Assembly (NCBI GenBank): GCA_021414005.1
Contig: JAIOPH010000033.1
Location: 1-64,000, forward strand
Reading direction: 5' to 3'
Source of the DNA: Chthoniobacter sp.
Lineage (GTDB): Bacteria > Verrucomicrobiota > Verrucomicrobiia > Chthoniobacterales > Chthoniobacteraceae
Length of the DNA: 64,000 nucleotides
The number at the start of each line of letters is the position of its first letter. Positions within the stretch are counted from its first letter, which is position 1. Of this stretch, positions 17,078-26,666 are shown piece after piece. A program made the position numbers and the translations under genes. Below the pieces are notes generated by a model. The model saw only the letters and a program-made list of their open reading frames with translations, ran no database searches and was not told where the DNA came from.

Positions 17078-18904
17078 ATGATTTCAGAAATTCAAAAAGC
17101 GGTCGAAGCAGGCAAACTCTCGTCCGCCGCGGGGCAGGCCCTCGAAAAACTCCAGCCCGGCACCTTTGTCGTCCATAAAAGCTGGGGTTTCGGGCAGGTC
17201 GATGCGGTGAATTTCCTGGTCAGCCAGATGACCATCCATTTCAAGACGAAGAAGGGGCATCCGATGCAGCTCCAGTATGCCGCCGAAACCCTGGAGCCGC
17301 TTGCCGCGGATCACATCCTCGCGCAGATCGCCGCGGATGCGGCGGCGGTCAAAGCGCGGGCGAAAGACGATGTCACGGGGCTGATGCGCACGCTGCTCGG
17401 CAGCTTCGGTGGCAAGGCCACGCAGGATCAGGTCACGCGGGCACTCGTGCCGGCCGTTTTCACCGAGGCGGAGTTTAAGAAATGGTGGGAGTCCACGAAG
17501 AAGGCCCTGAAACGCGACGGACACTTCGCGGTGCCGGCGAAAAAGACCGCGCCCTTCGAGTTGCGCGATGCGCCGGTTTCGCATGCCGATAATTTCCTCG
17601 CGACTTTCAACAACGCGCGCCAGCTCAAGGAGCAGCTCACCGCGCTCGATCAGATTTTGAAGAACCTCGGCGAGTTCAGCGATGCCGCGGCGCAGCTCGC
17701 ACCCGTGCTCGCCACGGCCGACAGCCAGGCGCGGAAGAACCAGCGCCTGAACACCGCGCAAGCGCTCGAGCTGCTTCTCGCGCGCGATGAGATCGCGGAA
17801 CGCACCGGCCTGACAAAAAGCGCAGAGGCGCTCGCGGTGGATCAGATTTTGCGCGACGAAAAGCGCCGGCTGGTCACGCTCATCGGCGATCTCCCGGCGG
17901 CGAAGCACAAGCGCATCTTTGCGGAAATCCCAGCGGCGTTCGGCGACGAATGGCCGACCGTCGCGCTCGATCTCGCGACGCGCGGCAGCACGCGCCTCGT
18001 GACCGAAGCTGCTCGGCTGCTGGAGGAGAAGGGCCAGATCGATGCGTTGATCAAGGGTATCGACCGCGAAATCCGCGACCACGCCATCACGTCGGAGACC
18101 CTGATCTGGCTGTGCAAGGAACGCGACGGGGCGCTTTCTGATCTCGTCAATCCGCGTCTCCTCAGCTCGATCATCGGCGCGCTGGAGCGCGATCAGTTTG
18201 ACGAGAACAAACGCGACCGCCGCCTTCACGATCTGCTGCTCAATGACAAGGAATTGCTCCCCGATTTGATCGCCTCCGCGACGCTCGAGGACATGCGCAA
18301 CATCATGCAAAAGCTGATGCGCACGCCCGTCTTCGAGGAGCTGAACAAGCGCTCCCTCCTTGGCCGCATCATCCGCGTTTTTCCCGAAATGCAGGCGCTC
18401 GTCTCCGGCGAAAGTGATGCCAAACAGGAGACGCTCGTCGTCTCTTGGGAGAGCCTCGAAAAGAAGAAGACGGACTTCGACACGCTCGTAAACAAGACCA
18501 TCCCGGAGAACGTGAAGGAGATTAGCGTCGCCCGCAGTTATGGCGATCTGCGCGAGAACTTTGAATTTAAGGCGGCGAAGGAAATGCAGCGCGTGCTCGG
18601 CCGCCGCCGCAGCGAAATGGAACGTGAACTTTCGCTCGCCCGCGGCACCGACTTTGCCAACCCGGATACTGGAGCGGTCAACATCGGCACCACCGTCACC
18701 CTTCGCGAAATCGCCGACGGTCGTCTCGACATTTACACCATCCTCGGCGCGTGGGACGGCCAGCCGGAAAAGGGTATCGTCAGCTACCAATCCGCGCTCG
18801 CCCAAGCGCTGCTCAGCCACAAAGTGGGCGAGCAGATCAACGTCCCCACCGAACACGGCGATCGGCTCGTGGAGATCGTGAAGATCGAGGCGCATGTGAA
18901 GTAA
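17078..18904 (+). CDS. Large GreA/GreB-domain protein
   Basis: 608 residues, almost four times the length of an ordinary GreA. The last 80 or so residues (AVNIGTTVTLREIADGRLD to VSYQSALAQALLSHKVGEQI) are a Gre C-terminal domain, the FKBP-like part that binds the RNA polymerase secondary channel rim. Before it, residues 510-530 are a charged helical stretch (KEMQRVLGRRRSEMEREL) that could be part of a coiled coil. The N-terminal 500 residues are helical; the start (GTFVVHKSWGFGQVDAVNFL) resembles a small beta-barrel module. A role in transcription is inferred from the Gre domain only. Whether the acidic cleavage-factor tip is present is uncertain. It is divergent from the hybrid kinase, with about 150 bases between starts. 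Confidence 0.7.
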   Translation: MISEIQKAVEAGKLSSAAGQALEKLQPGTFVVHKSWGFGQVDAVNFLVSQMTIHFKTKKGHPMQLQYAAETLEPLAADHILAQIAADAAAVKARAKDDVTGLMRTLLGSFGGKATQDQVTRALVPAVFTEAEFKKWWESTKKALKRDGHFAVPAKKTAPFELRDAPVSHADNFLATFNNARQLKEQLTALDQILKNLGEFSDAAAQLAPVLATADSQARKNQRLNTAQALELLLARDEIAERTGLTKSAEALAVDQILRDEKRRLVTLIGDLPAAKHKRIFAEIPAAFGDEWPTVALDLATRGSTRLVTEAARLLEEKGQIDALIKGIDREIRDHAITSETLIWLCKERDGALSDLVNPRLLSSIIGALERDQFDENKRDRRLHDLLLNDKELLPDLIASATLEDMRNIMQKLMRTPVFEELNKRSLLGRIIRVFPEMQALVSGESDAKQETLVVSWESLEKKKTDFDTLVNKTIPENVKEISVARSYGDLRENFEFKAAKEMQRVLGRRRSEMERELSLARGTDFANPDTGAVNIGTTVTLREIADGRLDIYTILGAWDGQPEKGIVSYQSALAQALLSHKVGEQINVPTEHGDRLVEIVKIEAHVK

Positions 18905-19104
18905 GTTGGCCATTTGGCGGTGGAGTTCCGCGGCACCGTTGTCGACGGAGAGCGATACGTCTGGGCGTCTCCCGGCGATCGCCAAAAACGCTCCGACGGG
19001 AAGGATGACGGCGCAGTTAATCGACAAGTCGAGCCACAAGGTTCTGACCGTGGCTGTGGTTGTGTGGCAGGTTGATTTTCCCGTGGAAAAGCGTCCGTTG
19101 GCGC

Positions 19105-20040
19105 ATGTCTCAGTTTCCCGATGAAAATTCCGAAGATGGTGAATTCGCGCGGCAGGAAGATGCTTTTCGGGATTGGGTCAGTGCTGATGGTTCCACTGCC
19201 TATCCGGCGGAGAGCGGGCGGTATCATCTTTACGTATCGCTTGCGTGCCCCTGGGCGAGTCGCACGGTAATCGTCAGGCATCTGACCGGGCTGGAGGAGA
19301 GCGTTGGGCTCACGGTGCTGGACCCGGTCCGCGATGAACGCGGATGGGCATTTCGCGAAGGGCCGGGGTTTACGACCGATCCGATCAATGGCTTCAATTT
19401 TCTCCGCGAAGCGTATGTGGCCAGCGCCCCGTATTTCCACGGGCGTGTGACGGTGCCGGTGCTGTGGGACAAGACTGCGGGGTGCATCGTGAACAACTCC
19501 GAGGACGACATCTGCCAGATGTTCAACGATGCCTTTGGCGGACGACAGCGCGTGGAACTTTTCCCCGCGGACCTCGAGCCGGCACACGCGGAACTGGCGC
19601 GTTTCATCTACGAAAATGTAAACAACGGCGTGTATCGCGCCGGCTTTGCCGACAAGCAGGCTGCCTACGAGCGTGCCTTTCGCACGCTCTTTGCCGCGCT
19701 CGATGAGCTTGAGTCGCGCCTCGCCACGCGGCGCTACCTTTTCGGCGCGCGCATTGTGGAGGTGGACTGGCGGCTCTTCTGCACGCTGGTCCGGTTCGAT
19801 GCGGTGTATCACGGGCACTTCAAGTGCAACCTGCGGCGCATCGCGGACTACCCGAACCTGCAAGGCTACCTGCGCGATCTCTACCAGCAGCCCGGGATCG
19901 CGGCGACTGTGAACATCGAGCACATCAAGCGCCACTACTACTTCACGCATGAAGACATCAACCCGACGCGCATCGTCCCGCTCGGCCCGCTGCTCGACTT
20001 CACGACCCCGCCGGGGCGGGGGCATTTTTCGGATGATTGA
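19105..20040 (+). CDS. Glutathionyl-hydroquinone reductase-like GST (YqjG/PcpF type)
   Basis: 311 residues. The motif ACPWASRT puts the catalytic Cys at residue 48, as in the Xi-class glutathione transferases YqjG and PcpF, which reduce glutathionyl-hydroquinones. Further family marks are VPVLWDKTAGCIVNNSEDD and GFADKQAAYERAFRTLFAAL, and RHYYFTHEDINPTRIVPLGP at the end. The ATG at 19105 gives the usual N-terminus (short acidic lead before FRDWVSADG). It is alone between the Gre-domain gene and eno; about 200 bases lie on either side. Confidence 0.85.
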   Translation: MSQFPDENSEDGEFARQEDAFRDWVSADGSTAYPAESGRYHLYVSLACPWASRTVIVRHLTGLEESVGLTVLDPVRDERGWAFREGPGFTTDPINGFNFLREAYVASAPYFHGRVTVPVLWDKTAGCIVNNSEDDICQMFNDAFGGRQRVELFPADLEPAHAELARFIYENVNNGVYRAGFADKQAAYERAFRTLFAALDELESRLATRRYLFGARIVEVDWRLFCTLVRFDAVYHGHFKCNLRRIADYPNLQGYLRDLYQQPGIAATVNIEHIKRHYYFTHEDINPTRIVPLGPLLDFTTPPGRGHFSDD

Positions 20041-20248
20041 GTAAGTCTGGTCGCTTGAGTCGAAAATGGCGCAAGGCGCTCCGGCAATTTTATTCGATCC
20101 TGCCCTCGGTAGATTTTTGGTTCGCGGAACACAATTGATTTGCCAAGTCCGTCCTCCGCCTTTTACACACGCGCCGGTTTTCCGACCCGGCCCGCGCTTT
20201 TCGCGCGTGCCTCACTTCCTAAATCCTACTTCCTCATTCTTAAATTCC

Positions 20249-21532
20249 ATGTCTCTCACTGAAATCGTTCACGTCCACGCCCGGCAGGTCATTGATTCGC
20301 GCGGCAATCCCACCGTCGAAGCCGAAGTCAGCCTCGCGGGTGGAGCGATCGGGCGGGCTATCGTGCCGAGCGGCGCGAGCACGGGTGAGCACGAAGCTTG
20401 GGAGCTGCGCGATGGCGTGAAAGACCGCTACCTCGGTAAAGGCGTGACCAAAGCCGTGGCGAACGTGAACAAGTCCATCGCCAAAATCATCGAAGGGCGC
20501 AACGCCCTCGATCAGGTGGGTATTGACCGCGCAATGATCGCGCTCGATGGCACGAAGAACAAAGCCAAGCTCGGAGCGAATGCCATTCTTTCAGTCTCGC
20601 TCGCCACGGCGAAAGCGGCCGCCAGCCAGCTCGATCAGCCGCTTTACAAATACCTCGGTGGGCCGAACGCCAAGGTACTGCCCGTTCCGATGATGAACAT
20701 TGTTAATGGCGGCGCGCACTCGGATGCGCCGGTGGATTTTCAGGAATTCATGATCATGCCGAAAGGCGTGGCGTCGTTCAGCGAGGCCATCCGCGCGGGT
20801 TGCGAAATCTTCCACGCACTGAAAGGCGTGCTCAAAGCGCGCGGCCTCTCGACGGCGGTCGGCGACGAGGGCGGCTTCGCGCCAAATTTTGAAAGCGCCG
20901 ATGATGCGCTTGAATCCATCGCCGCAGCGGTGAAAAAAGCCGGCTACAAGCTCGGCAAGGACATTTTCATCGCGCTCGATGTCGCGGCCAGCGAGTTCTA
21001 CGACAAGGCGAAGAATCAATACGTTTTCAAAAAATCCGACGGCTCGAAACGCAGTGCCGAGGAGCTGGTTTCGTATTACATGGGCCTCGCGAAAAAGTTC
21101 CCGATCGTTTCGATCGAGGACGGCTGCGCGGAGAACGATTGGGCGGGCTGGAAAAAGCTTACCGACGCGATGGGCGCGAGCACGCAACTCGTGGGTGACG
21201 ACCTTTTCGTGACCAATGTGGAGTTTCTCCGCAAGGGAATCGACACTGGCACGGCTAACTCGATCCTCGTGAAGGTGAACCAGATCGGATCGCTGACCGA
21301 GACGCTCGATGCCATCGAACTCGCGAAGGAAAACCGTTACACGGCGGTGATTTCGCACCGCTCCGGCGAAAGCGAGGACACCACCATCGCGGACATCGCG
21401 GTGGCCACGAATGCCGGCCAGATCAAGACCGGCTCCCTCAGCCGGACGGATCGTGTGGCGAAGTACAACCAGCTTTTGCGGATCGAGGAAGAACTTGGTG
21501 ACAACGCCGTTTACGGCGGTAAGATGCGGTAA
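20249..21532 (+). CDS. eno: Enolase
   Basis: 427 residues, the standard length. It converts 2-phosphoglycerate to phosphoenolpyruvate in glycolysis with Mg2+. Signatures seen: VIDSRGNPTVEAEV at the N-terminus, SGASTGEHEA loop, GDEGGFAPNFES, metal-binding region VSIEDGCAEND, ILVKVNQIGSLTETLDA with the catalytic lysine, and ISHRSGESEDTTIADIAVA. The start at MSLTEIVHVHA gives the normal family N-terminus. An ftsB-like gene follows after 38 bases, a pairing also found in many proteobacteria. Confidence 0.97.
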   Translation: MSLTEIVHVHARQVIDSRGNPTVEAEVSLAGGAIGRAIVPSGASTGEHEAWELRDGVKDRYLGKGVTKAVANVNKSIAKIIEGRNALDQVGIDRAMIALDGTKNKAKLGANAILSVSLATAKAAASQLDQPLYKYLGGPNAKVLPVPMMNIVNGGAHSDAPVDFQEFMIMPKGVASFSEAIRAGCEIFHALKGVLKARGLSTAVGDEGGFAPNFESADDALESIAAAVKKAGYKLGKDIFIALDVAASEFYDKAKNQYVFKKSDGSKRSAEELVSYYMGLAKKFPIVSIEDGCAENDWAGWKKLTDAMGASTQLVGDDLFVTNVEFLRKGIDTGTANSILVKVNQIGSLTETLDAIELAKENRYTAVISHRSGESEDTTIADIAVATNAGQIKTGSLSRTDRVAKYNQLLRIEEELGDNAVYGGKMR

Positions 21533-21570
21533 GTGAGCACGGTCCCAAGCCACTTCCGAACCTCCACCCG

Positions 21571-21888
21571 ATGACAGGCGTGTGGCCATTCCTCAATCGG
21601 GTGCTCATCACGCTCATTGTGATAGTGTGCTTCGTGCTCGGCGCGGTGTGGTTTTCCCCGGTGATCGGCGAACGTCGCAAACAGAAAGCGCGCCTAGATG
21701 AACTCACCCTTGAGGTCGAGAAGGAGCGGCAGTCGCTCGCGCTCAACGTAGCGACGGAGGAACTCCTCCGCCGCGACCCGGAGTTTGCCTCCAACATCGC
21801 GCGGGACCGGCTCAGCATCGCCGGTCCCGACGAGACGATCTTCGTGTTTCCAGCGACGAACGGAAGTCCAACGCCGCTCAACCGCTGA
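21571..21888 (+). CDS. FtsB/DivIC-family septum formation initiator
   Basis: 105 residues: one membrane helix (FLNRVLITLIVIVCFVLGAV), then a coiled coil (RRKQKARLDELTLEVEKERQ) and a short tail with RRDPEFASNIARDRLSIAGP, which matches the DivIC/FtsB pattern around the conserved glycine-leaving segment. These bitopic proteins join FtsL and FtsQ in the divisome. Position immediately after eno supports the call. FtsL-like alternatives are less likely given the C-terminal motif. Confidence 0.8.
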   Translation: MTGVWPFLNRVLITLIVIVCFVLGAVWFSPVIGERRKQKARLDELTLEVEKERQSLALNVATEELLRRDPEFASNIARDRLSIAGPDETIFVFPATNGSPTPLNR

Positions 21889-21948
21889 GTCGCCGCCGCT
21901 CCGCCTTGCTTCGTTTCGGGAAGCTTCCCGACAACCTTCGACTTTTCC

Positions 21949-23074
21949 ATGTCCCTCGAAATCCAAGCCATCAATACCGACGAACTCAAAGCCCGCGTGG
22001 GGGAACTCCGGAGGTATCTTTGACTTCGCCAAACTGCAGACGCGCTTAGCGGAACTCGAAGGCCAAATGGCCGAGCCCGATTTTTGGGCGAACAAGGAAC
22101 GCGCGCAAAAAAACGTCGAGGAAGTCTCTGCGCTGCGCGGAAAAATTACGCCCTTGCTCACGCTTGGGCGGCAGGTGGACGAACTGCCCGTGCTGATTGA
22201 ACTCGCGCTGGAGGCCAAGGATGCTGACAGCGCAGCCGAAGTGGAGAAAGAGCACGCGGCCATTTTGGGCGGCCTTGGCGACTTTGAAATGAAGATGCTG
22301 CTTGCCGGTCCGAACGACCGCTGCAATGCCTTCCTCACCATCAACTCCGGCGCCGGCGGCACCGAGTCCTGCGATTGGGCCGACATGCTCCTGCGCATGT
22401 ATCAGCGCTGGATCGAGCGCCACGGTTTCCAAAGTCATATCATGGACATTCAGCTCGGCGATGAGGCTGGCATTAAGTCCTGCACGGTTCTCGTCAGCGG
22501 CGAAAACGCCTTTGGCTACCTCGCCACCGAACGCGGCGTCCACCGCCTCGTCCGCATCTCGCCGTTCGACTCCAACAAGCGCCGCCACACCTCTTTCGCC
22601 GGCGTGGATGTCGTCCCCGAACTGCCCGAAAGCGCGCCCATCGAGATCAACGAAGCCGACATTGAGGTCGATACCTACCGCTCTGGCGGCAAGGGCGGCC
22701 AGAACGTCAATAAAGTCGAAACCGCCGTGCGCATTCGCCACATTCCCAGCGGCCTGATCGCGGCTTGCCAAAACGAGCGCAGCCAGCAGAAGAACAAAGT
22801 CACTGCGATGCGTATGCTTCAGGCGAAGCTTCAGCAAATCGAGATCGACAAAGCCGCCGCGGACATCAACGCCGCCTACGGGGAAAAAAGCGACGTCGCC
22901 TTTGGCAGCCAAATTCGCAGCTACGTTTTTCAGCCTTACCAAAAGGTCATCGACCTCCGCACCGGCGTCGAGACCAGCAATATCGCCGCCATGATGGACG
23001 GCGATATCGACGCCTTCATCCAGGGTAAACTCCGCGGCCTTAAGCGCGAGAAGGGTGCCTCCGACGACGAGTAA
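21949..23074 (+). CDS. prfB: Peptide chain release factor 2, programmed +1 frameshift
   Basis: Reading starts at ATG 21949 and meets a TGA at codon 25 (22021-22023). A +1 shift on CTT-T continues as DFAKLQTRLAELEGQMAEPDFW to the stop at 23072, giving 374 residues. The protein has the SPF stop-codon anticodon loop (RISPFDSNKR) and the GGQ hydrolysis motif (RSGGKGGQNVNKVETAV). RF2 terminates translation at UGA and UAA; low RF2 favours the shift, so the gene is self-regulated. It follows the ftsB-like gene by 60 bases. Confidence 0.97.
22010..22024 (+). promoter_or_regulatory. prfB frameshift site
   Basis: The sequence ggaggtatctttgac has a Shine-Dalgarno-like GGAGG three bases before CTT-TGA-C, the same arrangement as in E. 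coli prfB. The internal GGAGG pulls on the ribosome, slow reading of UGA followed by C allows slippage from CUU to UUU. Confidence 0.95.
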
Positions 23075-23191
23075 GTTGAAGCGCATTGGCGCGGGCGATG
23101 CCATGCCGCGCTGGAAATCTCAGCGGATCGGGCTGCGCCCATGCGGAATCCGTTTGCGGTCCGCGCGGCGTTTCCGCTTTGCTGCGCGGCC

Positions 23192-25342
23192 ATGGCAAAC
23201 GTCGTTTTTCTCTGGCACATGCACCAGCCGTACTATGTGAATCCGCGCACGCAGACGGCGATGATGCCGTGGGTGCGACTCCATAGCGTGAAGGGCTATC
23301 TCGACATGGTGTCGGTGCTCGCGGAGTTCCCCGGAGTGCGCGTGAATTTCAACCTGACGCCGGTGCTGATGCTGCAAATCGAGGAGCTGGTGGAGAGGAA
23401 AATCAGCGACCTGTGGCTGGACTGGGCGCGGAAGCCGGCGGCGGAACTGGAGGAGCAGGAGAAGTTCGCGATCCTGGAGAACTTTTTCAAAATCCACTGG
23501 GATAATCTGGTGAAGCCGTTCCCGCGTTACTGGGAACTGCTGAACAAGCGCGGACTGACGTTTTATCGCGACGAGGTGCAGCGCGGGTTGCGGTATTTTT
23601 CGACACAGGAACTTCTCGATTTGCAGGTGTGGTTCAATCTCGCGTGGTGCGGCTACACGGCGGAACGCCTCTACCCGGAGCTGGCGGCGCTGAAGGTGAA
23701 GGGGCGCAATTTCACCGAGGAGGAGAAGCATCGGGTGCTGGACATCCATCTAGAAATCATGCGGCAAATTCCGGCGCTGTATCGCGCGGCGGAGGAGCGC
23801 GGGCAGGCGGAGCTGACGACGACGCCGTTTTTTCACCCGATCCTGCCGTTGGTGTATGACTCAGCGTTTGCAGAGCGGTGTCTGCCGGGGCGGCGTTTTC
23901 CGCAGCGGTTTCACTGGCCGGAGGATGCGGCGGCGCACCTCACGCTGGCCGTGGAGCAGCACACGCGGCTCTTTGGTAAAGCTCCACGCGGGCTGTGGCC
24001 CAGCGAGGGTTCGATCGCGCCGGAACTGATCCCGCTGATGCAGCGGAGCGGGATCGAGTATTTTTGCAGCGACGAGGAAAACCTCTTTAACTCGCTGCGG
24101 CTCGACCCGGCGTTCCGCGGGCGGGAGGTGGATCATCTGGAGCTATTTCAGGGCTGGCGAGTGGCCTACGACGGTGCAGCGGTGAACGCGGTGTTCCGCG
24201 AGAAGCCGCTCTCGGATTTCATCGGTTTCATGGCCGCGAAGAACGCCCCGGCTGCCGGCGCGGAGCATCTGCTCACGCATCTGCGGCACATCGCCGGGCT
24301 GCTTCCCGCCGAGACCGGGCTGATTCCGCTGATCCTCGACGGCGAGAACGCGTGGGAGACTTTTGCGGATGGCGGCGAGGGGTTTCTCCGCGCGCTCTAC
24401 GGCGGCATAGAGGCCGATGCGGCACGGCTGCGGAGTTGCACGATTGAGGAGCATTTCCGGCAGCATCCGCCGCAGTCCACGCTCACCACTTTGCACACCG
24501 GCTCGTGGATCAGCAGCAATTTCGACATCTGGATCGGCGAAGACGAGGAGAACCGCGCGTGGGATTTGCTCGGGGAAACGCGGACGTTTTTGCAGCGCGA
24601 GATGGATGCCGGAAAGCTCGCGCCCGAGATCCGCGCGGCGGCGCTGCGCGAAATCTTCGCGGCGGAGGGGAGCGACTGGTTCTGGTGGTATGGGCCGGAT
24701 TTCTCGACGGACAATGATGCGCTCTTCGATGAGCTCTTCCGCCTGCATTTGAAAAACGTGTACGCGCTCTGCGGCGGGATCGCGCCGGCCGCGCTGGATG
24801 TGCCGATCACCTCCGCCCGCGTGACGCCGCTCTACAGCGTGCCCGAGCGGCCCATCTCGCCGGCGCTGGCGGGTGGCTCGTTTTTCGACTGGATCGGCGC
24901 GGGGCAGTACGTGGCGGGGAGCGAGCAGGGCGCGATGTACCGCGCGGATCGCATCGCGAGGAAAGTGCAGTTTGGCAGCGATGCGCGGAATTTTTTCCTG
25001 CGCGTCGAGGTACGCAAGTGGGAGCCGCTGGTGCTCGTCGTGCAATTTCATCTGCCGGCGGAAACGTGCGTGCGGACGAGTCTGCTGGAGCGTGGCGGAG
25101 TGGGGGAGTTCACCGTGGAGCGCGCGGGCGCGGCGGCGCAGACGCGCGGCACGCTGGTGTTCAATGGCGCCATCGAGTTGGCCGTGCCGCTGGCCGATCT
25201 CGGGATCGCGGGCGAAGCCCCGGTGGCGTTTCAGGTGCGCGTCCTGCGCGACGGCATTGAGCGCGAATGCTACCCGGAATCCGCTCCGATCCAGTTCACG
25301 CTCCTCGGCGCGGATTACTCGCTGCGCCACTGGATCGTCTGA
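23192..25342 (+). CDS. Glycoside hydrolase family 57 (alpha-amylase/glucanotransferase type)
   Basis: 716 residues, no signal peptide, so cytoplasmic. The start NVVFLWHMHQPYYVNPRTQ is the diagnostic GH57 N-terminus (HMHQPYY). The nucleophile Glu is expected in APRGLWPSEGSIAPELIPLM and the acid/base Asp in ILDGENAWETF. After the catalytic barrel there is an extra C-terminal part with a beta-rich module from about residue 540. Enzymes of this family act on alpha-glucans such as glycogen or maltodextrin. The ATG at 23192 is preferred; an in-frame start at 23141 would add 17 hydrophobic residues but no normal signal site. The gene follows prfB by about 120 bases. Confidence 0.88.
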   Translation: MANVVFLWHMHQPYYVNPRTQTAMMPWVRLHSVKGYLDMVSVLAEFPGVRVNFNLTPVLMLQIEELVERKISDLWLDWARKPAAELEEQEKFAILENFFKIHWDNLVKPFPRYWELLNKRGLTFYRDEVQRGLRYFSTQELLDLQVWFNLAWCGYTAERLYPELAALKVKGRNFTEEEKHRVLDIHLEIMRQIPALYRAAEERGQAELTTTPFFHPILPLVYDSAFAERCLPGRRFPQRFHWPEDAAAHLTLAVEQHTRLFGKAPRGLWPSEGSIAPELIPLMQRSGIEYFCSDEENLFNSLRLDPAFRGREVDHLELFQGWRVAYDGAAVNAVFREKPLSDFIGFMAAKNAPAAGAEHLLTHLRHIAGLLPAETGLIPLILDGENAWETFADGGEGFLRALYGGIEADAARLRSCTIEEHFRQHPPQSTLTTLHTGSWISSNFDIWIGEDEENRAWDLLGETRTFLQREMDAGKLAPEIRAAALREIFAAEGSDWFWWYGPDFSTDNDALFDELFRLHLKNVYALCGGIAPAALDVPITSARVTPLYSVPERPISPALAGGSFFDWIGAGQYVAGSEQGAMYRADRIARKVQFGSDARNFFLRVEVRKWEPLVLVVQFHLPAETCVRTSLLERGGVGEFTVERAGAAAQTRGTLVFNGAIELAVPLADLGIAGEAPVAFQVRVLRDGIERECYPESAPIQFTLLGADYSLRHWIV

Positions 25343-25379
25343 TGGGTTGACCTGCGCGACGCTCGGCGGATGATCCGCC

Positions 25380-25811
25380 ATGAGCACGCCCCGCCTTCTT
25401 CTTTTCGCCACAGCATTCTGTGCCTTCATTTTGCCTGCAGTCGCCGCGGACCCCACGCTGGAGGGCGGTGTATGGACGCTGACGGAACTTAATGGCAAGG
25501 CGTTCGCCGCACCGGCGGTCGGACGTGGAGTGCCGACGCTCACTTTCGATGCGGCTAAGAAAAGCACGTCTGGAATTTCCGGCGTGAATCGCTTTTCCGG
25601 CGGCTACACGCAGGACGGCGCGAAGCTGAAATTCGGCGCGCTTGCCGGCACGAAAATGGCCGGTCCTCCCGAGGCGATGCAGGTGGAATCCTCGTTTCAC
25701 GCCGCGCTCGCGAGCGTCACCGCTTGGCAGATCGCCGACGACGCGCTGGCGCTCCTCAGCGAGGCGCAAGTGGTCGCTCGTTTCAAACGTGGCGCGGAGC
25801 CAGCGAAGTAA
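25380..25811 (+). CDS. Secreted META-domain protein (HslJ-like)
   Basis: 143 residues with a signal peptide ending near AVAA-DP, then one META domain: EGGVWTLTELNGKAF, PTLTFDAAKKSTSGISGVNR, FSGGYTQDGAKLKFGALAGT, and M-AGPPEAMQVESSFHAAL. META domains occur in HslJ and other periplasmic proteins linked to heat or antibiotic tolerance, without a defined biochemical role. No lipobox cysteine is present, so it should be free in the periplasm. Confidence 0.82.
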   Translation: MSTPRLLLFATAFCAFILPAVAADPTLEGGVWTLTELNGKAFAAPAVGRGVPTLTFDAAKKSTSGISGVNRFSGGYTQDGAKLKFGALAGTKMAGPPEAMQVESSFHAALASVTAWQIADDALALLSEAQVVARFKRGAEPAK

Positions 25812-25936
25812 CATCGCACCAAATGCGGAACTAATCCGCCCGTTTGGCGCTTCAGCGAGGAGCTCTGCTTCCGTTGTCGAGGGCTGCGCAGCGGCACCAT
25901 TGTCCGAGGAAGCGGAGTTTCTGCCGCGCAATTGCA

Positions 25937-25952
25937 TCACCCTACGGGGTGA
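25937..25952 (+). terminator. Small stable stem-loop between convergent genes
   Basis: tcaccc-tacg-gggtga: a six-base-pair stem closed by the exceptionally stable C(UACG)G tetraloop, between the end of the META gene and the end of the convergent response regulator gene. No T run follows, so terminator function is a guess from position and fold. Confidence 0.35.
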
Positions 25953-25966
25953 AGCCGGCGTGGTCG

Positions 25967-26653
25967 TTACGGCTCAAATTTATAGCCGAACTCCCGCACC
26001 GTTTTGATGAAGCGCGGGGCGGCGGGGTCCGGCTCGATCTTGTTGCGGAGCGCGTTCACGAAGCGGTCGATGCTGCGGAGCGTGACGGTGCGGTCGTAGC
26101 CCCAAACCGTGGCCATGATGCTGTCGCGGCTGAGGGCGCGCCCGGCATGGGCGGCGAAATAGGCGAGCAGGTCGAACTCTTTTGGCGAGAGCGGCACGTC
26201 GCATCCGGCGCGTGTCAGCGTACGCGCGGCGGTGTCGAGGTGGCAGTCGCCAAAACGGTGCTCGGGACCCGCGCGCTGGCGGCGACGACGGAGAAAGGCC
26301 TCCGTGCGGGCGAGGAGCTCTTTGATGCTGAAAGGCTTGGTGATGTAGTCGTCGGCCCCGAGTTTAAGGCCGAGGATGACATCAGACTCCTGGCCCTTGG
26401 CCGTCAGCATGAGGATGGGCATGTCGAGCTTTTCCTCGCGGAGGAAGCGGCAGATTTCGTAGCCGTTCACCTTGGGCAGCATGAGGTCGAGGATGATGAG
26501 GTCCGGGCGGATGGCGAGGGCGGCTTTGAGCCCGGCGTCGCCGTCGCTGGCGGTCTGGACGTGGTAGCCTTCAAACTCAAAATTGTCGCGCAATCCGCGC
26601 AGCATCGTGGAGTCGTCTTCGATGATGAGGATGGTTTCGGTGGGCGCGGACAT
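25967..26653 (-). CDS. OmpR/PhoB-family response regulator
   Basis: 228 residues. Receiver domain with Asp56 as phosphorylation site (LIILDLMLP) and Lys106 (ADDYITKPFS), then a winged-helix DNA-binding domain (CDVPLSPKEFDLLAYFAAHA, RDSIMATVWGYD, TLRSIDRFVNALRNKIE, FIKTVREFGYKFEP). It lies 13 bases after its probable partner kinase in the same direction. Targets are not visible from the sequence. Confidence 0.93.
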   Translation of the reverse strand: MSAPTETILIIEDDSTMLRGLRDNFEFEGYHVQTASDGDAGLKAALAIRPDLIILDLMLPKVNGYEICRFLREEKLDMPILMLTAKGQESDVILGLKLGADDYITKPFSIKELLARTEAFLRRRRQRAGPEHRFGDCHLDTAARTLTRAGCDVPLSPKEFDLLAYFAAHAGRALSRDSIMATVWGYDRTVTLRSIDRFVNALRNKIEPDPAAPRFIKTVREFGYKFEP

Positions 26654-26666
26654 TGGGGCGTTCGTT

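Noticed and set aside
17084..19039. 651-codon minus-strand ORF opposite the Gre-domain gene
   Set aside because: Mirror of the coding strand, no recognisable domain, and it runs through the gene end into intergenic sequence.
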